NCBI GenBank assembly: GCA_958298945.1
Contig: OY282605.1
Coordinates: 6,905,811-6,969,810, forward strand
DNA: 64,000 nt
Direction of reading: 5' to 3'
Origin: Atherix ibis
Taxonomy: Eukaryota; Arthropoda; Insecta; Diptera; Athericidae
Shown here: one piece after another, positions 12,916 to 22,923 of the stretch
How positions within the stretch are numbered: position 1 is the first letter of the stretch
Layout of the letters: each line of letters opens with the position of its first letter
Position numbers and translations under genes: made by a program
Notes under the pieces: model-generated
The model's input: the letters and a program-made list of their open reading frames with translations, nothing else
Told to the model about the DNA's origin: nothing
The model's database searches: none

Positions 12916-13081
12916 ATATTGTGCGAATTTTAAGGGAATGGTTCGACGAAAAATAGCGTTTATACCGACCGGAACAATCTTCTGACCCAAACCAATATCG
13001 AAAATGTGTGGGAAACACTTACGAAGGCAATGTCTGCAGTACAAGAACATAACAGAATTCATTGGTGGCATCAAAATTACA
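12916..13081 (+). pseudogene. Tc1-like transposase C-terminal relic
   Basis: The plus strand reads VRILREWFDEK, then after a frameshift IENVWETLTKAMSAVQEHNR and IHWWHQ. This resembles the Tc1-family C-terminal block around the last acidic residue (SPDLNPIENLW in intact members). DPN followed by a frame change is still visible at about 12977-12990. It is the downstream half of the element whose DNA-binding half lies at 11450-11650, separated by the mariner insertion. Confidence 0.6.
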
Positions 13082-13082
13082 A

Positions 13083-15327
13083 TTTTTTTTTTAGTTTTAT
13101 TTTTATCTGAAACTACAATTTTATTGTAACAAGCAGATTTACATAAAATTTTAATTAACAATCTTGTGCATCATGAAGTGGGAGTAAACACCCATCGGCG
13201 TTTCTTCAACTAACGGAAGTTAGATTCCTCTAGAAAATCTCTACGCCATTGTCGCTTAAGTCTCCGATGAGTGTTTCCGGGGAGGGCTGTACAAGACAAT
13301 TCTCTCACAAGTGGATTATGATGATAGGATAAACGGGAGTAAAATTTTTGATAGCAGGAAATGCACAGGTTATGAACAATTGTAAGGCCTGGACGCGATT
13401 GAAATTGGAACGTTTTGTTGAACCCCAAAGTTCAATTCCATAAGTCCAAATTGGTTTTATAATTGTATTGTAGATTAGAAGTTTACTTTCGGTTGTTAGT
13501 TTCGAGCTTTTGTCCAGTAGTCTAAGAAGTTGTAGGTAACGTCTGTTAGCTTCAGCTCTTTTTAATTTAGTATGTGGGTTCCATGTTAGTCTCTTGTCCA
13601 GGTAAAGTACAAAATCATGTTGCTATTAAGGTATAAAGGGGTAGGTTTACCTTGACAAAGTGTGAAAGTAATGCACTCTTCTGTTCATTTACCTTCACTC
13701 TACATCTCTTAAACCAAGATTGAAGGTTGTGGATATGGGATTGTTAATTGTTGGAAGCTATGTCAGGATTTTTATGGGTAGCAAGTATGGCCGTATCATC
13801 TGCATAAGTAGCAATGATAGTATTAGGATAAGCTGGGATGTCATGGGTATAAATATTATATAAGATGGGACCAAGGATACTGCCTTGTGGGACTCCGGCT
13901 AGAATAGGATATATTTCTGAGGATTCTGAGTTAATTGCAACTTGGAATTATCGTTGGGAGTGATATGAATTTATGATAAGGTAGTATGTTGAAGGAAGAA
14001 AGCTCTTGAGTTTCCAAAGGAGTCCAGGATGCCACACACGATCAAAAGCTTGAGAGATATCTAAAAATACTCAAGAGAGGAAGCAATATGGTCAACAATG
14101 CGATGGCATTGCTGGATAGTGGAGTATTCAGATCGGAAGCCAAATTGGTGATCAGGAATAATTTTTTCATTAACTAGAACTGGGTAGAGTCGTTTTAATA
14201 GGAGTTTCTCGAATATCTTATCAAGAATTGGTAAGAGGCTGATAGGTCTATAGGAGGAAGGCGAATTAATGGGTTTATTTGGTTAAGGAATCATTTTAAT
14301 GACAGAATATTTCCAGAGTAAGGGAAAAAAGGTTGTACGCAGGACACTATTAAAAATATGTGTGATTAAAACTAAAGCTTTTCGGGAAATTTGCTTCAGA
14401 ATAGGAGCTGTTATTAGATCATAACCAGGAGCTTTTTTTTATTAGGAAGGGGCAGAATTGTAGATTTAATTTCCGAGGGCTTAAAATTTTTGGGAGGAAG
14501 ACTCATAGGGAATGGGTTTGTCTTCTATATCATCATGTGGAACAAAAGTATTTACCAAATGTTTAGCAAATACTTGGGCTTTTTGTTTGTCTGTTTTTGC
14601 CCAGTTACCGTCATTTTGTTTCAGTGGGTGTGATGTTCTTTTGTACGAGAGTATTCGTCTAGTGGCTTCCCATAAAGAAATATTATCACTAAGCGAATTT
14701 GTATAAGTTTCATGTCGTTCATTATAGTGCTTACTAATTTCCATTTTTAGTTCACGTTGTTGTCGGTTAAGTTCCTGTTTGCAGCTAGGCATTCGTACGC
14801 GTTACAATTGCATTTTTAATTTTTCTTTTTTCGTTAATTAAAGTCCGTATTTTAGTTGATAAAAAAGTTTGTTTTTGTGGTTGTATCGTATCGTAAGATA
14901 TGTGAGCGGTTGTGACCGCATGTTGTATATTTATAGTGAGGTCATTTACAGCATCATTAATGTCATTTGCTGTTTTTAACGTTCGGTTTAAGTCAATCTG
15001 TTGGTCTAATTTGTTTCTAAATCTGTTCCAGTCTATTATGCCATTTATCAGCCTAGGATGAAGAGTCTTTAATATTGAGGGTGTTTAGCATTGTAATCAC
15101 CACCCGCAAGGAATGAGGCTCCAAGTGCGTGAAAGAAGGATACAAATTCGGAACCAGTTATGGATTTATTGGGAGGACAATATACAGATGCTAAATTAAG
15201 ATTAAATAAGGAAGTATCAATTGTAACAACTGTGGATTGCAGGGATTCAGATGAGAGATATTGGAGTGAATGTTATGTTGAATGGATTTTCTTATAAGGA
15301 TAGCTGTTCCACCAAAAACTTCAATTA
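13083..15327 (-). mobile_element. Jockey-like non-LTR retrotransposon, 5'-truncated
   Basis: Minus-strand translation shows reverse transcriptase landmarks. These are YADDTAIL at 13795-13806 and flanks (catalytic Asp pair), the upstream LAGVPQGSILGPILYNIYT block, and a C-terminal tail resembling Jockey elements (KPIWTYGIEL type, then RRLKRQWRRDFLEE at 13210-13428). Further upstream is the pre-RT region SLWEATRRILSYKRTSHPLK and then endonuclease-like residues near 15080-15300. The minus-strand 3' end carries a poly-A (poly-T on plus at about 13083), as expected from target-primed insertion. Multiple frameshifts and stops make it inactive. The 5' end is lost or cut by the adjacent mariner. Confidence 0.85.
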
Positions 15328-16571
15328 CGAGGGTCGTTCAATAAGTTCTTAGAAAATCCGAGAAATTGCGCTGGTAGTGTCTGTAAAGATTTTTTTTTGT
15401 AAGTAGCATTATCGACAGGAAAGCTGTCGATCCATAGCGTAGGTCAATTACTATCGTCGATTAAAGTTAACGACATTTATTTGTGTATAACAATGGAAAA
15501 AAGCGAGTTTAGGGCTGTCATCAAACATCTCCATTTGAAAGGCTTAAGCCCGAAAGAAATCAAAGCCGAGTTGGATGCAGTTCATGGCACATTTGCACCT
15601 GTGTTTGCGACGGTTTACAATTGGGTGAATGAATTTAAACGTGGCCGTTCATCCACAAAAGATGAACATCGTTCAGGACGCCCAGTTGAGGTGTCTACTC
15701 GTGAAATCATCGACAAAATCCACGATCTGATTTTGAACGATCGGCGAATTAAAGTGCGCGAATTAGTTGAGGCCACGGGCATATCACAAGGTACAGTCGC
15801 TTCAATTTTGCATGAAAAATTGTCTGTGAAAAAAATTTCGGCAAGATGGGTGCCGCGTTTGCTCTCAGAGGAGAATAAGCGCAATCGTGTAGTGGACTCT
15901 GAGGTTATGTTGGCACTCTTTCATCGCAATCCTGCCGAATTCCTTCGTCAATATGTCACTGTGGACGAAACCTGGATACACTACTACACTCCAGAAACGA
16001 AGAGACAGTCATCACAGTGGATTTTCAAGGGTGAACGGGCTCCGAAGAAGGCAAAAACTGTGCCATCGGCCGGCAAGGTGATGGCCACGGTCTTTTGGGA
16101 TTCGCGGGGCATCATTTTTATCGACTACTTGGAAAAAGGAAAAACAATAACAGGAGCGTATTACGCGTCGTGATTGCAACGGTTGAGCGAGGAAATCAAA
16201 GAGAAACGACCCCATCTGAAGAAGAAACAAATCCTCTTGCATCAGGACAATGCGCGTGTGCACACCTGCGCTGTTTCCATGGCCAAAATTGTGGAATTGA
16301 GAATGGAATTGTTGCAGCATCCCGCTTATTCACCAGATTTGGCCCCGAGTGACTATTTTCTTTTCCCCAATCTGAAGAAATGGCATGGCGGACGACGGTG
16401 ACGTCAGTGCTCAAACGGATGAGTATTTTGCAGAACTTCCGAAATCCTATTTTTTGGACGGGATAAAAATTTTGGAAAAACGGTTCGAAAAGTGAATAGA
16501 GCTAAAAGGAGATGTTTTTTAAAAAACGTTTTTTTTCCATCTTTTTCTAAGGACTTATTGAACGACCCTCG
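15328..16571 (+). mobile_element. Mariner family B, copy 1
   Basis: Both ends carry CGAGGGTCGTTCAATAAG in inverted orientation and are flanked by TA. The plus-strand transposase starts MEKSEFRAVIKHLHLKGLSP (ATG at 15493). It contains a paired helix-turn-helix region, VTVDETWIHYY (first Asp), HQDNARVHT (second) and HPAYSPDLAPSDY (third), spaced D,D34D. Two lesions kill it: a TGA at 16171-16173 just before the second catalytic motif, and a deletion near 16398 that removes the segment after KKWHGGRR and shifts the frame. It sits at the truncated 5' edge of the Jockey-like LINE. Confidence 0.95.
15493..16170 (+). pseudogene. Mariner B transposase, premature TGA
   Basis: An open frame of 226 codons covers the DNA-binding half and the first catalytic Asp (VTVDETW). 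The same frame continues after the stop as LQRLSEEIKEKRPHLKKKQI and through the second and third Asp motifs to about 16400. One nonsense change therefore separates it from a long frame, but the downstream deletion also removes part of the C-terminus. Confidence 0.9.
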
Positions 16572-16852
16572 TACTTAAATATTTCGAAGAATATTCGTGA
16601 AAAAAAATCGATACAAACCATTTATTTCAATTAGCAAATTAAAAATGTAACCCATATCATTATGGTTTTTTTTTTACAATCGTAATTAATAAAATATTCA
16701 TATTTTTAGCAAAATACCCTCACCATCGGTAATCTAAAAAAAACTACAATAAGAATTTCCCTAAAACTACGCTTGCTCTAACAAGAATACAACCTACACA
16801 ACAAAAAATATTCGTAAAAATGTGGTTGGCTCCAAACAGTTGTCGTGCAGTT

Positions 16853-18469
16853 TATATAAGTTCATTACATTCCCTAAATCAGTAATTTAATTGACCATCG
16901 CAACTAACCTGTGCGCCTACATTACTCATACGCGCGTAGGGGTAATCGAGTCATTTTTGATTTGGGTTTGGAGATTTGCTTAGTTCTGGTGTTTGTATAG
17001 AATGCGGCCATTATTTCTGACCATGAATTTTCTCTCCGAATTTATCAATTATCAAAGCAAAACGAACAATTTGAGTTTAAAAAAATTTATTTATTTTTAT
17101 ATGATTTTTCAATTTAACAAAAATATATATAAAATTTAATAATATGATAAACTTCTTGTTTTATGTATTATTAAAAATTTGTAACTTATAATTTTAAAAA
17201 ATTGTAAGCAAATAACTTTTTAACAAAAAAAAAATCGTTTTTTTTTTAGGTTTTTTTTTTATAATATTTTTGTTTATCATTTTATTTAGTTGAAAATTTA
17301 ATGACATTTAAATATTTAGAAATAAAAGTCATAAATTAATTTTAAAATTTTGTTAAAATCATTTTTAAGTTAGTAACTAGCCAATTTCAATGGTTTTATT
17401 TGTTTTATATCTAATTAACTAATTAACCGGTTAAAGGTATGGTCAAATTATTTTAATTCTATTTAAACACAAAGGCATAATACAAACAACCAAACTAATG
17501 GAAATTGTAGATTTTTATTTCATCGAATACATTGAACCTTTGAACATTAAGTTATGCTAAAATTACGTAAGCACATTTAAACAATTTAATATAATCACAT
17601 AAGAGTATTAAGTGTGCTTAGAAAAGTCCAATATCAATTCACCCACGCTTATAAAACCCGTCCTCTAAAATTGGTAAATACAAACATGTATAATCGATGG
17701 CCTTGAATAGAAGTTTTTACATGCAATGTCCTTTGATCTCCTTCAAAATTCAATAACCTTCAAAGTCCTTCAAATTTAGAAAAGCATACAGTTTTTTCTT
17801 ACTATTTTTATATCCAAACTCGAATGTAATCATTCTATAATATTATATAAAATGAAAATAAGTTTCGATTAATAAATCAGTCGAATTTTTGTATAAACAT
17901 TAAAAGGGAAAAAACCAACAAAACATTTTTTGTTGTTAGAATAAGAAGAAAAAAACTGAAAGTAAAAATGAAATTGTCACCTTTTGGTTAAAATTGAAAG
18001 TGAATTAATAATATTCATTTGGATTTTTGATAAAAAAATTATTTTTATTTTAATTGCTCTCTTTTTTTTTAGCAATTTATTAACACAAATAACATTAATC
18101 CTTTTTTTTGTGAGATATATTCCCGGTTAAAATTGGGAGACATTAAAAATACAAGAAACTGTTGATGGCGGTGCAACTGTAGATTATTTATTTTCAGATA
18201 CTTTATTTTAAAAAAAAAAAAGACTAGAAAGCGTAAAGGTGATGTTGTTTCAACCCCGTCGATTAGTAAAGTTGAACTGGTCATCATGTTTGAAAATTTA
18301 ATTGACGACTTCTCAGTCTGCATATTCAAGAATAGATTTAAAACTTGCTAAACATCTTTATCCAGTTTTAGTATGGAATCGTTATTTTAAATTGATTTTT
18401 TTATATAAAATATTTATAACAATATAATAACGGCAAATTATATTATAAAAAAAAGAGTCTACAAATTAA
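16853..18469. other. AT-rich intergenic sequence
   Basis: No gene is recognised. A small palindromic GC-richer patch near 16915-16950 (containing CGCGCGTAG) has no assigned function. The 86-codon minus-strand frame at 18069-18329 has no motif and is probably chance. Confidence 0.5.
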
Positions 18470-19700
18470 GGTTCAATAAGTCCTTAGAAAAAGATGAAAA
18501 AAACTGTTTTAAAAAAAAAAAATTTTAATTTTTCAACATAATCTACTTTTAGCTCTATACACTTTTCCAACCGTTTTTCCAAAATTTTTATCCCGTCCAA
18601 AAAATAGGATTTCGGAAGTTCTGCAAAATACTCATCCGTTTGAGCAATGACGTCCTCGTTGGAAGTGAACCGTCGTCCGCCAAGCCATTTCTTCAGATTG
18701 GGGAAAAGAAAATAGTCACTCGGGGCCAAATCTGGTGAATAAGCGGGATGCTGCAACAATTCCATTCTCAATTCCACAATTTTGGCCATGGAAACAGCGC
18801 AGGTGTGCACACGCGCATTGTCCTGATGCAAGAGGATTTGTTTCTTCTTCAGATGGGGTCGTTTCTCTTTGATTTCCTCGCTCAACCGTTGCAATCACGA
18901 CGCGTAATACGCTCCTGTTATTGTTTTTCTTTTTCCAAGTAGTCGATAAAAATGATGCCCTGCGAATCCCAAAAGACCGTGGCCATCACCTTGCCGGCCG
19001 ATGGCACAGTTTTTGCCTTCTTCGGACCCCGTTCACCCTTGAAAATCCACTGTGATGACTGTCTCTTCGTTTCTGGAGTGTAGTAGTGTATCCAGGTTTC
19101 GTCCTCAGTGACATATCGACGAAGGAATTCGGCAGGATTGCGATGAAAGACGATTGCGCTTATTCTCCTCTGAGAGCAAACGCGGCATCCATCTTGCCGA
19201 AATTTTTTTCACAGACAATTTTTCATGCAAAATTGAAGCGACTATACCTTGTGATATTCCCGTGGCCTCAACTAATTCGCGCACTTTAATTCGCCGATCG
19301 TTCAAAATCAGATCGTGGATTTTGTCGATGATTTCAGGAGTAGACACCTCAACTGGGCGTCCTGAAGGATGTTCATCTTTTGTGGATGAACGGCCATGTT
19401 TAACTTCATTCACCCAATTGTAAACCGTCGCAAACACAGGTGCAGATGTGCCATGAACTGCATCCAACTCGGCTTTGATTTCTTTCGGGCTTAAGCCTTT
19501 CAAATGGAGATGTTTGATGACAGCCCTAAACTCGCTTTTTTTCATTGTTATGCACAAATAAATGTCGTTAACTTTAATCGACGATAGAAATTGACCTACG
19601 CTATGGATCGAGCTGATAATGCTACTTACAAAAAAAAATCTTTACCGACACTACAAGCGCAATTTCTTGGATTTTCTAAGGACTTACTGAACGACCCTCG
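18470..19700 (-). mobile_element. Mariner family B, copy 2
   Basis: The right end is CTTACTGAACGACCCTCG followed by TA. The left end begins GGTTCAATAAGTCCTTAG and has lost its first bases. The minus-strand transposase starts MKKSEFRAVIKHLHLKGLSP near 19545. Relative to the other B copies, about 40 bases are deleted near 19146, between the DNA-binding and catalytic domains, causing a frameshift. A stop just upstream of LQRLSEEIKEKRPHLKKKQI (near 18897) matches the lesion in copy 1. The last 136 codons (18484-18894) keep the second and third Asp motifs. Confidence 0.93.
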
Positions 19701-22191
19701 TACTTTTCATGAAAGGAAAACTGAACGAATCTTAATATTAAATTCTAAAAGAGAAAAATATATACCATCTGAAAGAGAAAAAATAGATAAAATAAAGACT
19801 GAATTATTAATATTTAATTGATGAAATTTTTAATAAGTTTTTTAAAAAGAATTTAAGCAACAGGAAATTTATTTTTTTAAAAACCGGTAATTTTTTGTAT
19901 TGGAATTTGTCTACGATAAGCGAAAAAACACACCTTGTTTTTGTCAGGAAAATCTATTTTCGTAAAGCTATTCTCACATAGGTGGCGTACAATGTAGTTA
20001 TTTGGCAAATTTACTATAAATAAGCAAAGACTTATACCAAATTGAATTTTAACTAACAAAATTTTTAGCTAAAACTAATAAATTAATTATTAAAAAAATG
20101 TATTTTTTTTTCTTTTGGAATGAAGTGGATTCATAAACATTGAATGCAATTTAGAGAAATCTTTAAAAAAAAAAACCAAAATAAATATTCATAACGCCTA
20201 TTCCGCGGGCTTTACTGACTCCGAAAATTCTCTCAACACTTAAAAAAAAAACCAACACAAATCTTTTTTTTTGTTTACTAATTTTATTGGTAAATTATAA
20301 TAATATTAATAGTAATAATAATACTCTCTAGCTTATATTCTCCTAATTTTAATAGTTCCTTATTCTCTTAACATTATATTTAAAATTAAAATTAAAAAAA
20401 AAAAAACATTGAAATTTTACTAATTTTAGTTTTAGTGTAAGTGTTTTTAAAATATTAAGTTTTGTCATTGTAAAATTTCCAATGAAAAAAAAAATAAAAC
20501 AAATTCCTCCAAATAAGTAGAAGTAATTAAAATTACTTTAGTATTTTCGTGTTCAATTATTTTTCTTTTAAGAATTTCTCTTCTTCTAATGTCATATAAA
20601 TTTTTAATTTTCATCTAAATTTGAAATAACAATAAAATTTGTTGTTATTGTCTTTGGTTAATCATTTGTTTTTTTGTTTTTTTTTGTAATTTTTTTTATT
20701 CATTATTTAATTAAATTTTTATATATAAAATTTTATTATAAACATAGAAAGAGAGCACAGAAAAGAAAACCATTCCAATATTAAAAATATAAAATAAACG
20801 ATGAAATTTCTTTTCTATGTGCTGTACACCCAAAAAAAAAAAGAAAAAGAAAATATTTATGTATATATAAACTTTATAACAATTTAATTTAATTTAAAAA
20901 CATTATTTATTGATTATTTATTAATTATTTATTAGTTAATATTAATTATTTTCAATTGTTTCTTTTTCTTGTAAATTTTTTGTCAATTCTCAACTCTTAC
21001 TTAACTAGTATTTTTATAATTAAATATGTTTTTTTGAAAGTTTTTTCTTTAAGTTTTCTTTTTTCTTTTCCATTGTAAATAATATAATTTTATATATATT
21101 TCCAATATTCGGTAATATTGATAAATCTTAGTATCTAAATTTTTTATTTTTTTTATTTTTAATCCTTTTCAAATTAAATCTTATTATTAAAAATAAGCTT
21201 ATTAGAATAATTCTGTTTTTTTTAACAATAATTTTTCGGCACTAAGGTGGTTCTATATTGGGAACAATATGTTTTCATTCAAAATTCTTTATTTTAATTA
21301 TTATTTATTATTTTTTTTTGCAAATTTTTTATATTCCAAATTTGAGGTTTTATTTTTTTTTTTAATTTTTAACATATTTAATTAATGAAGAGTTATTTTA
21401 ATGATTATTATTATTATTATTATTATATTTATTTATTTATTCATATTTTTATTGTATATAGTGTTTATTTTTAGTAAATTCGATAGTCTTCCTTCTGTTT
21501 TTTTTTTTTTTGTATGTAAAAAATTAATAAATGCACAGAGTCAGTTAGTTAATGTATAAAAAATTACATTAAAAAATGTGCTGATAATAAATATAAGAAA
21601 ACAATTTTTTATTTAATTATTTTTTTGTTGATTATAAAATAAAAATAATCAGTAAATTAATTTTTTTTTGTGTGTGGCGAAAATTGAAAAAATTATCGAA
21701 TTTTCAATTGTAAAAATACGACACCAACGCGTACCGTGGAAGAAAATTATTTCAAGAAAAACTCTACAAATGCAACCCACAGAAAAGTGACCTATGCGAA
21801 ACTGAATAATTAAAACATAAAATAATTTTATATATGATGTTTTAAAATAAAATCAATATACAAATATTTATTGTAATAAAATTAAAACTTACATGTAAGT
21901 ACAGAAACATATTCAAATTGAAATATGACTAAAAATAAGAAAATCTATTGAACTTGATGGATGATCTTAAAATATATTAAACCATACAACAGCAATAGAG
22001 AAAATTTCTCCTTTTGTTCATGTTTTTCATCAATTAATTTAATAATAATTTTCAGCAAATTTTTTTTTTACGACTATTCTAAGGAATAACCTTTTTTTCT
22101 TCTAATAGTATCAAATTTAATCAATTAATATATAGTTTTGTAAGAGAATTGCTTAAAAAGAAAATATAATATTGCTCCTTGAAATGTGAAC
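19701..22191 (-). other. Probable 3' UTR and terminator region of liprin-beta
   Basis: Directly downstream of the last open frame of liprin-beta, about 2.5 kb contain no splice-bounded exon. The strand is extremely AT-rich with many AATAAA-like hexamers on the minus strand (TTTATT on plus), for example around 20270-20300 and 21410-21440. An ATT trinucleotide run lies at about 21404-21425. I cannot choose the real polyadenylation site from sequence alone. Confidence 0.4.
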
Positions 22192-22815
22192 TTATACATA
22201 GTAATCAATACAATTATTTTCAGGATTTTTTACAATCGAAAGGCTCACTAACTGTTCGGAATTTTGTAAATTTGTAGTCGCTATTACTCTAGGGACAATT
22301 GGTGGTGGAGTATGTGATATGAAAGTGGTTCCATTCGAGGCTGATACTATTGCTGAATAATTTACTGATGGTGGTTGAGGGGATGACGTAGCAGAAATAA
22401 TATTTAAACCGCTGGCAATTGAATTGGTTGCCGATGTTGATGCTGATGATGGTGTGGTTGCGCTTTGTTGATTGCTTTGATTGCAGTACGTCGTCTTCCC
22501 TTGTAAGGATCCGTGAATAAGTTTCTTGTCGAGAGAGCATCGTGCATTGGCGATTTTCGATTTTAAAGAACAACTTCCGAAAGATGGTGAGTTCTTCACT
22601 CGATTTTGACTTTGGGCAGTGATTTTAATGGGCACCGTGCATGTTTCGTTGAACGAAGCCGATCTCTGAATTTGGGTAGTCGATGACGACGATGCTGTAG
22701 CGGTTGACGATGTTGCCGATGATGAAACCTTGTTGTAGTCATCTGAGGATGACGTTGTATTGATGCTGTTTTGTGTCGATCTCATTGGTGAGGAAGACGT
22801 CGAATTCACTTTCTG
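22192..22815 (-). CDS. Liprin-beta: In-frame 207-codon extension after liprin-beta stop
   Basis: Immediately after the TAG at 22818-22816 the same frame is open for 207 codons to a TAA at 22194-22192. The product is rich in Ser, Thr, Asn and Ala (runs such as SSSATSSTATASSSSTT). It also contains non-repetitive stretches like SFNETCTVPIKITAQSQN and KSKIANARCSLDKKLIHGSL. The base composition is clearly less AT-rich than the flanks, and a frame this long is unlikely by chance here. It can be reached in two ways that both preserve frame: stop readthrough (TAG followed by C), or use of an acceptor-like TTCTGTTTCCTAG whose AG is the end of the stop codon, joined to the phase-0 donor at 25101. No known domain is visible. 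Confidence 0.7.
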   Translation of the reverse strand, partial: QKVNSTSSSPMRSTQNSINTTSSSDDYNKVSSSATSSTATASSSSTTQIQRSASFNETCTVPIKITAQSQNRVKNSPSFGSCSLKSKIANARCSLDKKLIHGSLQGKTTYCNQSNQQSATTPSSASTSATNSIASGLNIISATSSPQPPSVNYSAIVSASNGTTFISHTPPPIVPRVIATTNLQNSEQLVSLSIVKNPENNCIDYYV

Positions 22816-22923
22816 CTAGGAAACAGAATTCGAACTACGCGATGATGTTGGTGACCCGGCACTATTGGGCAGAGAGACAGCCTCTATTCCGGCTGCGACT
22901 TGTTGAATTGTTGGATTCATCAT
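22816..22923 (-). CDS. Liprin-beta: Liprin-beta exon 11 (C-terminus and stop)
   Basis: The acceptor TTTTCTTAATAG precedes ATGATGAATCC. The exon encodes MMNPTIQQVAAGIEAVSLPN and a further 15 residues ending SSNSVS, then TAG. Phase 0 matches the donor of exon 10. The Met-Met at its start is internal, not a translation start. The reading frame stays open beyond the stop, as described for the extension. Confidence 0.8.
   Translation of the reverse strand: MMNPTIQQVAAGIEAVSLPNSAGSPTSSRSSNSVS

Larger units (their letters stand above)
11255..16852 (+). mobile_element. Degraded Tc1-like element split by nested insertions
   Basis: The left end reads CACTGTCCGCGGCAACTG after TA. A diverged inverted match (CCAAACAGTTGTCGTGCAGT) ends near 16851, with a second matching block GAATTTCCCT inside it. 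Between about 11450 and 11650 the plus strand translates, with stops, to a Tc1-type helix-turn-helix (EIGCQIGR followed by HNVVSSF). At 12916-13081 a Tc1 C-terminal piece reappears on the same strand. The order TIR, DNA-binding domain, DDE tail, TIR is that of a single Tc1-like transposon. It was later interrupted by a mariner (11760-12914), a Jockey-like LINE (13083-15327) and another mariner (15328-16571). The right boundary is less certain than the left. Confidence 0.6.

Noticed and set aside
15615..15884. Minus-strand frames overlapping mariner B transposases (also at 18748, 19154, 50910 and others)
   Set aside because: They are antisense shadows of the transposase coding strand and recur identically in each copy.
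21400..21430. ATT trinucleotide run as a possible regulatory site
   Set aside because: Simple microsatellite in AT-rich DNA with no further signal.
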